12,021 nucleotides of DNA from Candidatus Omnitrophota bacterium (lineage in GTDB: Bacteria > Omnitrophota > Gorgyraeia > Aquiviventales > Aquiviventaceae): assembly GCA_016206685.1 (NCBI GenBank), contig JACQRB010000065.1, positions 1-12,021 on the forward strand, given 5' to 3'. How positions within the stretch are numbered: the stretch's first letter is position 1; every line of letters begins with the position of its first letter. Below the pieces are notes generated by a model. That model had not been told where the DNA came from and did no database searches. It saw only the letters and a program-made list of their open reading frames with translations. Shown here piece after piece: positions 7,583-12,021 of this stretch. A program made the position numbers and the translations under genes.

Positions 7583-8131
7583 TTACCTCCCATGCTCCAT
7601 CATCACCGCCGGAGGCTGCAATACAAACGTCTCGCCCTGTTTCACCACCGTGACCCCCTCTCGGGTAATGGCCGCAATCCGGCTTCCTCCCACGGTATCC
7701 CCGATGTCGTAGAGCTGCCCATCAATCAGGACCTGCGGACGCGGCCCGCCCCAGAACATCCCTTCAACACTCACCGCCGGGGCCACCGGGGTTTCGGCAG
7801 GGCGAGTCTGAGCAGCGCCACCGGCCGCCGGCGAGGCCGCCTCCGGTTTGGGCAAGAGGCTCACCAGCGGATCCCGAAAGTCACTGGCCGTATAACGAAT
7901 GGGGGGCTGATCGCCCGCCTTGGAGATCTTGGCGAGCTGGGCGTGGAGCGCGCGCTCCTGCGAGGCCGCGGACGTCTCGGCCTCCTGCAGCCGGGGTGGT
8001 GTTTGGACAACCGCTGGACCTGCAGGGGCATGCCAGAAACTCTTCAGCATGCTCACCAGGCCCACCCCAAACACCACCAGGAGCCCTGCGAAGATCCGTT
8101 TCTCAAGTTGGCTCTTGCGCGCGTGGTCCAT
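7583..8131 (-). CDS. pilP: PilP/GspC-like inner-membrane linker protein
   Basis: Likely connects the inner-membrane alignment complex with the N0 domain of the secretin in the periplasm. The 182-residue product has a basic, lysine-containing N-terminus and one membrane helix at about 13-29 (IFAGLLVVFGVGLVSML). A low-complexity Ala/Pro/Gln spacer (about 35-120) contains YTASDFRDPLVSLLP at 80-94, resembling the RDPF motif of PilP. The C-terminal beta domain at about 120-173 (SVEGMFWGG, VLIDGQLYDIGDTVGG, VTVVKQGETFVLQP) has the homology-region fold pattern of PilP/GspC. There is no lipobox cysteine, whereas canonical PilP is a lipoprotein; the helix anchor is GspC-like. The ATG at 8131 is preferred to the GTG at 8134 because AAGG lies 4 nt before it. 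It starts 10 nt after the pilO stop and ends 4 nt before the secretin start, with the secretin's ribosome binding site inside its last codons. Confidence 0.85.
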   Translation of the reverse strand: MDHARKSQLEKRIFAGLLVVFGVGLVSMLKSFWHAPAGPAVVQTPPRLQEAETSAASQERALHAQLAKISKAGDQPPIRYTASDFRDPLVSLLPKPEAASPAAGGAAQTRPAETPVAPAVSVEGMFWGGPRPQVLIDGQLYDIGDTVGGSRIAAITREGVTVVKQGETFVLQPPAVMMEHGR

Positions 8132-8141
8132 CACACCTTCC

Positions 8142-8645
8142 CTAGGAGAGGCTGAACGGCGGAACCCACATCGAGCTCACCGTCAACGCGACTTGCGCGG
8201 CGCCCGTCGCTTGATCACGAGAGACTTCCATGGTTTCGATCCACAGAAAGTTGGGGGAGTTTTCGAGGGCGCTGATAAATCGGCCCAGCTGATGGTACGA
8301 CGCGAGGAACCGCAGACTCACCGAGAGGCGCGCCACATCCTGCAGGCGCTTGGGATCCTCGGGTGCAATCGAGGCTAATTGGATGCCTTCAGCCTGGGCG
8401 ATGTCTCCCACCGCTTGCAGGAGCCACTCTGTTTCCGGCCTGGAGGGCAGGCGCCTGCGGAGTTGCTCACTCTCCTCAACGCCGCCAAGGATGCTCTCCT
8501 TCAGCGCCTGCGTCTCCCGCTCGAGGCTCACGTGGTCTTGGAGCTCGCGTAGCTTCTGCTGCGCCGGCTGATGGACGCCATAATACCCCAACGAGCCGGT
8601 CAACGCAAGGACGAACACCGCCGACACCACCGCAGGTTTGATCAT
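8142..8645 (-). CDS. pilO: PilO-like (GspM-related) pilus assembly protein
   Basis: Inner-membrane bitopic protein of the alignment subcomplex, expected to pair with the PilN-like half of the preceding gene product. The 167-residue product has a short cytoplasmic start, a membrane helix at about 5-22 (AVVSAVFVLALTGSLGYY) and a predicted coiled coil at about 27-65 rich in Glu, Gln, Leu and Arg. A ferredoxin-like periplasmic domain follows at about 72-160, with the recognisable PilO segment SYHQLGRFISALENSPNFLW at 116-135. Length is slightly below the usual 190-210 residues. A ribosome binding site GGGAGG lies 7 nt before the ATG at 8645. The gene starts 14 nt after the fusion gene's stop. Confidence 0.9.
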   Translation of the reverse strand: MIKPAVVSAVFVLALTGSLGYYGVHQPAQQKLRELQDHVSLERETQALKESILGGVEESEQLRRRLPSRPETEWLLQAVGDIAQAEGIQLASIAPEDPKRLQDVARLSVSLRFLASYHQLGRFISALENSPNFLWIETMEVSRDQATGAAQVALTVSSMWVPPFSLS

Positions 8646-8659
8646 CGCTCAGCCTCCCT

Positions 8660-10258
8660 TTAGAATATTTTGCTCTGGGTCTGACAGCTCAAGCGGAATG
8701 TCCGATACGAATACCGCCGCGTGGCATCCTCGTTGGCAAGGATCTCCCCCAGTTGGGCCCCCGCAAAGCCGTGGAAAAACGTCGGGTCTTGTCTGATCCG
8801 TTGCGCAAAGTCGCTGATCACGGCCAGTTCCTGCTCGACATCGGGCAGCAGACAGGCCCCCTGCAGGGTCAAGGAGGGTTGCCAGGAGTCGAGGTTCTGC
8901 AGCCGGTTGGCGTAATTGATGGAGTCCAACCACATGCCGTCCGGCAGGGTTTTGGCCAGGGCATCCAGCTTCTGGGCGATGGAGACCCGTTCCAGGATCC
9001 CGCTGCGAAGAAACGCCACCCGCGTCTTCAGCCGCTGCTGCAGCTGCTGAAGATCCTCCCGGGTTTTCTGTTCCAAGCCGCGGCCCAACTGCTGATGCGC
9101 CAGAATGACCTGATCCAGTCGCGCCTGCCCGTCGGCCACCTCGCGATGGTGGACCCACGCCGTGGCGGCTAACAAGACCGCCGCCACCGCCGTTTGAATG
9201 GCCGCGGGCTTGACCATCCGGCGCAGGAACTCCGCGATGGTATCCGCCGGCATGGTGAATTTCTGCCGCTGGAGCGTGCTTTTCCCATGCAGCAGGAAGT
9301 CCAGCTTCAAGTCCGTGGGGCACAGGCTCTTCATCGCCAACCCCACCGCCGAGGCAAACGACAGCGGCACCGCGGGACTGTCTGGCGGGACCTGGACGGC
9401 GAGGCTGCCCAGCTCCACCGGGCAATGCAGTTGCTCGGAGAGCCAGGAGCACCACGGCGCCACGGCGTATTCTTCGCCAAAGAGCAGAATGCTCTCAATC
9501 GTCGCGTCGGCATGCTCATGGGTGAAGTACTCCAGCGACAAGCGCAACTCGCTCAGGAGCAGCTCCGCCCGCCGATCGAGCTGGGCCTGGGGCTCTGGCG
9601 CGCCCAAGAGCTCGCGGCGACCCTCCACCCCCAGGCTCACATCGCGCGAGAGATACGGCAGGGAGTTCTTCATCAGAATGATGTGCGCCACGTCTTGCTC
9701 CAGATCCACGACCCCCACAAAGCCGTCTTTGGAGAGCTTGCGCGCCCCCCGGCTCGCCGCCCGGGCCAGGCTCACGCTCAACGCTTCGATCCCGACGGCA
9801 TCAATCCCGGCGCTCGCCAGGTAACGCTGGATCTTGACCAAGGCATCCGTGCGGATCCCGATGAAGACGACCGTCAGGCTTTTCTCGGCCCGGTGCTCCA
9901 CGATGTGATACGTCCATGTCAGCTCATCCACCTTAAAGGGGATGTACTTGCGCACTTCGAACTGGACCGCCTGCTCCCATTCGGCTTTGGGGAGCATCGG
10001 CAGCTTGAAGCAGCGCAAGAGGACGTCCTTCGCCGGCACCGTCACGGCCACTTGCCTGGTTGACGCCTGGCAGGCTGAGAGGGCTTCCTGGAGCGCTTGC
10101 GCCATCTCTTGGTCTTGAAACCCGGCCTGCTCCTGGGCCTCGGTGACAACGTTCACTTTCGCGCACCGCTCCAACCTCAGCCCGCGGAGGGTCTTGGTCA
10201 AGACCGCCGCTTCAATCGCGTCGGGACGAAACACGACGCCCACACTCTGGTTGCCCAT
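8660..10258 (-). CDS. PilM-PilN fusion protein (GspL-like layout)
   Basis: A single 532-residue protein combines what are usually two genes of the type IV pilus alignment complex. Residues about 1-325 form a PilM-like actin-fold domain: SVGVVFRPDAIEAAVL at the start, VRKYIPFKVDELTW at 102-115 (typical of PilM), FVGVVDLEQDVAHIIL at 180-195, and SFASAVGLAMKSL near 300-312. A membrane helix follows at about 351-369 (PAAIQTAVAAVLLAATAWV), then a Gln/Leu-rich coiled coil at about 372-415, and a PilN-like periplasmic domain to the end, with LDALAKTLPDGMWLDSINY at 431-449. Cytoplasmic actin-like domain, one helix and a ferredoxin-like domain is the layout of GspL. I checked the reading frame across the junction: it is open with no stop. 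The ATG at 10258 has the ribosome binding site GAGGTG about 5 nt before it. It lies 37 nt after the PilW-like gene. Confidence 0.93.
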   Translation of the reverse strand: MGNQSVGVVFRPDAIEAAVLTKTLRGLRLERCAKVNVVTEAQEQAGFQDQEMAQALQEALSACQASTRQVAVTVPAKDVLLRCFKLPMLPKAEWEQAVQFEVRKYIPFKVDELTWTYHIVEHRAEKSLTVVFIGIRTDALVKIQRYLASAGIDAVGIEALSVSLARAASRGARKLSKDGFVGVVDLEQDVAHIILMKNSLPYLSRDVSLGVEGRRELLGAPEPQAQLDRRAELLLSELRLSLEYFTHEHADATIESILLFGEEYAVAPWCSWLSEQLHCPVELGSLAVQVPPDSPAVPLSFASAVGLAMKSLCPTDLKLDFLLHGKSTLQRQKFTMPADTIAEFLRRMVKPAAIQTAVAAVLLAATAWVHHREVADGQARLDQVILAHQQLGRGLEQKTREDLQQLQQRLKTRVAFLRSGILERVSIAQKLDALAKTLPDGMWLDSINYANRLQNLDSWQPSLTLQGACLLPDVEQELAVISDFAQRIRQDPTFFHGFAGAQLGEILANEDATRRYSYRTFRLSCQTQSKIF

Positions 10259-10295
10259 GGCTCACCTCTTCAATTTTCCGATCGCGCTTGGCGGA

Positions 10296-10910
10296 TTAGC
10301 AAGAACCAGGAGGATTGTCCGCTCCAGGCGGCAGTAGACCGGTCATCAGATTCGTGTACGCCCCGGAGCGCATCGTCGCTTCTCCTGTCAAGCTCACCTT
10401 CTCGCCGGTCTGGAGATCGGCGGCCGTTGATTTGACGGTCATCTCCAGGACATTGTTGTCCGGTCCCCCGAGCGGTTCGCCCCCGGGCGGTGGGACCGTG
10501 CTTTCATCACGATACTGGATGTTGAGGCTGCTGATATTTCGGAAGCGAGCCGCCACGCTACAGGGGTTGGTCGTGGAGTACTGAATCTCCATCTCCGTTC
10601 CGCTGTGGCGGTACTGGACCCAGGCATACTTCGTAGGGTCATTCAAATCTGCCTGTGTCCCGGTGGTTGGAGGAATCCGAATCTGGATGTTGGAAGAGCT
10701 GATCAGGTTGACGCGATCCGCCCGGACGATCGAGCGGGCCAGATGGGTGAGGGCGAACGCGGGCTCGGCCTGAATCTCCGAGAGATCCTTGGCTTGCCGG
10801 CCCACGAGGATGCGCGTGACATCAACGTGCGCCATCGCCAGGAGGACGACCACGCCGATCGAGGACGCCAGGAGCAGCTCCATCAACGTCACGCCCCGTT
10901 CGGTTCTCAT
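10296..10910 (-). CDS. PilW/GspJ-like minor prepilin
   Basis: A minor prepilin that probably takes part in priming or tipping the filament. The 204-residue product has a six-residue leader MRTERG, a prepilin peptidase site G6/V7, Glu at +5 (E11) and a hydrophobic helix to about residue 28. A long C-terminal domain (about 40-204) is rich in beta-type sequence, with a proline/glycine loop near 138-150. Cysteines are C117 and the final residue C204. I chose the ATG at 10910, which overlaps the preceding stop codon as ATGA and has GGAG 9 nt upstream; a TTG 15 nt further upstream is also open but would lengthen the leader without need. Size, neighbours and position after a PilV-like gene suggest PilW; the GspJ alternative cannot be separated from sequence alone. 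Confidence 0.85.
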   Translation of the reverse strand: MRTERGVTLMELLLASSIGVVVLLAMAHVDVTRILVGRQAKDLSEIQAEPAFALTHLARSIVRADRVNLISSSNIQIRIPPTTGTQADLNDPTKYAWVQYRHSGTEMEIQYSTTNPCSVAARFRNISSLNIQYRDESTVPPPGGEPLGGPDNNVLEMTVKSTAADLQTGEKVSLTGEATMRSGAYTNLMTGLLPPGADNPPGSC

Positions 10911-11398
10911 TGTCGAGGGCTCCAACTCACCTTGGTTTCAACTTTGAAGCAATCCCCTGTCCCGCCAACCCCATCACAGTCATCTGGAGTCACTTTGTAC
11001 TGCCGGCTACCCCCTTGCCCAATCATGCTCAACGGGCCTGGGCTGGCTGGCAAGCCATCCGCGGTCCATGCCGGCGCAGCCGGAAGGGTCGTCGCGCACG
11101 TGGCCGCCGTAAACCAGTCAGGATCATTGCAGGCGATCTTGTTCCGGAACCGCTCGATGGTTTGCTGGGCGAAGTCCGCCGCTTCGACCACGCCGGCGGC
11201 GCCCACCGAGGTCTTCTTCGCGGTCACAAACGCGAGCATCGTTCCCCCCGCGATCATCACGCCCACCAGCGCGGCGATCAGGATTTCCACAAGGGTGATC
11301 CCACTGCGTGGACTGAAGAACGGAAGAACTAAAGAACGAAAGAACGCGGCCTTCAGTCCTTCAGTTCTTCGGTTCTTCAGTTCTTCGGTTCTTAACAT
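10907..11398 (-). CDS. PilV/GspI-like minor prepilin with an unusually long leader
   Basis: A minor prepilin. From the ATG at 11398 it has 163 residues: a basic leader of 33 residues, the peptidase site G33/I34, Glu at +5 (E38) and a hydrophobic helix to about residue 57 (ITLVEILIAALVGVMIAGG). The pattern TLVEILIAA...AFVTAKK is PilV-like. Cysteines are at 90, 101, 141 and 150. Usual leaders are 6-20 residues; here the leader is coded by a palindromic 8-nt repeat array (11310-11391) that begins right after the start. The ATG overlaps the last codons of the preceding pilin gene by 7 nt; an upstream GTG at 11413 is also in frame. No other in-frame start lies between the repeat and the peptidase site, so the repeat-coded leader appears to be translated. 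It overlaps the next gene by 4 nt. Confidence 0.83.
   Translation of the reverse strand: MLRTEELKNRRTEGLKAAFFRSLVLPFFSPRSGITLVEILIAALVGVMIAGGTMLAFVTAKKTSVGAAGVVEAADFAQQTIERFRNKIACNDPDWFTAATCATTLPAAPAWTADGLPASPGPLSMIGQGGSRQYKVTPDDCDGVGGTGDCFKVETKVSWSPRQ
11310..11391. repeat. Palindromic array of 8-nt repeats in the PilV-like leader region
   Basis: On the plus strand, arm A (11310-11342) is built of units like GAACNGAA and arm B (11351-11383) of units like TTCAGTTC, with an 8-nt loop at 11343-11350. Arm B extends by one more unit to 11391, making five consecutive units that nearly alternate TTCAGTTC and TTCGGTTC. The arms are inverted copies: 27 of 33 positions pair as Watson-Crick and three more as G-U in the minus-strand RNA. 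A long hairpin would form immediately after the start codon of the PilV-like gene. It is not a terminator, since no T run follows and it is inside a coding frame. It resembles an interspersed repeat element more than normal pilin coding sequence. Confidence 0.85.
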
Positions 11399-11814
11399 GA
11401 GGCACACCAACACGCCCCGCCCGGGAGCACCCGATTCTCATTGATCGTCCGCGTGGACCCGCTGCACGGTCCCCCGCTGCGGGTGGCTGTCGCGGTGAAC
11501 GCCGCGCCTGCGGCCGTCACCCCATAACTCACCGGAATCGAACTCAGGTTCGGGTTGTCCACGTTGATCGTACGCCACTCGCTCATGGAAGCGCCTGCCG
11601 CCACGGTGCGGTAGGCGTCATTGATCAAAAAATACGCCCGCTCCCCCGCATAGATGGCCAGCAAAATACTCTCGGCCTCCTGCCAGTAACTGCGTTCCTT
11701 GGTCCTGACGTAGCCCGGCAGGGCGACCGCCGCGAGGATCCCGGCGATGAGCGCGGTCATCATCATCTCCATCAGAGTAAAGCCACGGCGACCACACAGG
11801 CTTATCTGTCTCAT
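11392..11814 (-). CDS. Type IV pilin-like protein (PilE/FimT-like)
   Basis: A 140-residue class III signal prepilin. The leader of 11 residues (MRQISLCGRRG) ends at G11/F12; the mature protein starts FTLME with Glu at +5 (E16), and the hydrophobic helix runs to about residue 34 (MMMTALIAGILAAVALPGY). A helix WQEAESILLAIYAGERAYF at 44-62 continues the stalk; this segment resembles pilins of several environmental candidate phyla. The C-terminal domain has cysteines at 117, 135, 137 and 140, three of them in the last six residues (CWCASC). The ATG at 11814 has GGTGGA 3 nt upstream. It starts 10 nt after the PilX-like stop and overlaps the PilV-like gene by 7 nt. Its place among minor prepilins suggests a minor subunit, but it could be a main one. 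Confidence 0.9.
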   Translation of the reverse strand: MRQISLCGRRGFTLMEMMMTALIAGILAAVALPGYVRTKERSYWQEAESILLAIYAGERAYFLINDAYRTVAAGASMSEWRTINVDNPNLSSIPVSYGVTAAGAAFTATATRSGGPCSGSTRTINENRVLPGGACWCASC

Positions 11815-11824
11815 GCATCCACCA

Positions 11825-12021
11825 TTAATACAGCACCTTGGCGCTGAGGGTGTGGGTGTTGCCTGCTCCGCAGCTGGTCACCGTGACATCGACATTCAGG
11901 CCGTTGATGACGGGCGGATCCGGGGCCCCGCAGTACGCCTGGTCCTGCCATAACCGCTGCATGGCCCACACCAATCCCGCCTCCGCCGCGTATTGCGCCT
12001 TGAGCCGATGCGCCTGGAGAC
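11825..12021 (-). CDS. PilX-like pilus assembly protein, C-terminal part (runs off right edge)
   Basis: The last 65 codons of a gene that enters from beyond the right edge, ending in TAA at 11825-11827. The visible part has LKAQYAAEAGLVWAMQRLW, which matches the helix of PilX-type proteins, where the signature is a Tyr/Ala followed by AEAG just after the membrane helix. A short beta-rich tail follows with two cysteines (in YCGAPDP and TSCGAGN) and a final Tyr. The N-terminal helix is outside the window, so the assignment rests on the AEAG segment and on the adjacent minor prepilin genes. It starts the visible part of the operon; the following pilin gene begins 10 nt after its stop. Confidence 0.72.
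   Translation of the reverse strand, partial: LQAHRLKAQYAAEAGLVWAMQRLWQDQAYCGAPDPPVINGLNVDVTVTSCGAGNTHTLSAKVLY

Noticed and set aside
7579..7593. Secretin start at the upstream ATG 7593
   Set aside because: That start would overlap the preceding gene and include the GGGAGGT ribosome binding site in its codons; the ATG at 7578 has ideal spacing and begins a normal signal peptide.
8649..9455. Minus-strand 268-codon open frame inside the PilM-PilN gene
   Set aside because: Out of frame with the recognised protein; Gly/Ala/Arg-rich composition without membrane helix or motif.
10911..10925. TTG start 15 nt upstream for the PilW-like gene
   Set aside because: The ATG at 10910 gives a normal six-residue leader, overlaps the upstream stop as ATGA, and has a GGAG upstream.
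11310..11391. Repeat array as a CRISPR array or intrinsic terminator
   Set aside because: The units are 8 nt without spacers, and no T run follows; it lies inside an open reading frame.

Overview
This is a GC-rich (roughly 60% by eye) bacterial chromosome segment in which every gene I can support lies on the minus strand, so transcription runs from base 12021 down to base 1. The secretin shows a diderm (Gram-negative-type) cell. The prepilin style, the RNase G-like protein and the compact pilus operon would fit an environmental candidate lineage such as Omnitrophota, Nitrospirota or NC10. That assignment is a guess from general resemblance; no marker in the window settles it.

Region 1 (12021 to about 2132) is one nearly gapless cluster for a type IV filament machine. 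In order of transcription it encodes the end of a PilX-like protein, a pilin-like protein, a PilV-like and a PilW-like minor prepilin, a PilM-PilN fusion (GspL-like layout), PilO, a PilP/GspC-like protein, the outer-membrane secretin PilQ/GspD, the assembly ATPase PilB/GspE with a predicted c-di-GMP-binding MshEN domain, the platform protein PilC/GspF, a further pilin (GspG/PilA-like), and a small two-helix membrane protein of unknown function. Gaps are 4 to 37 nt, with two short overlaps at start/stop codons, so one operon is likely. Together these make the minor tip components, inner-membrane alignment complex, outer-membrane pore, motor, platform and a candidate main subunit. No retraction ATPase (PilT) and no prepilin peptidase (PilD) is present. 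Several parts (fused L-like protein, membrane-anchored C-like protein) look more like a type II secretion system than a textbook type IVa pilus, so the machine sits between the two classes.

Region 2 (2084 to 1) holds a tRNA-Ala(CGC) flanked by a 16-nt imperfect direct repeat, then rsmE (16S rRNA m3U1498 methyltransferase) and the first 391 codons of an RNase G/E, which runs off the left edge. These are translation and RNA-processing housekeeping genes.

The most unusual items are the PilM-PilN fusion, a palindromic array of 8-nt repeats forming the leader-coding part of the PilV-like gene, an intact tandem MshEN motif in the ATPase, and three prepilins that each end in a C-terminal cysteine. 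No gap without a gene exceeds 70 nt. I found no insertion sequence, CRISPR array, phage gene or convincing intrinsic terminator.
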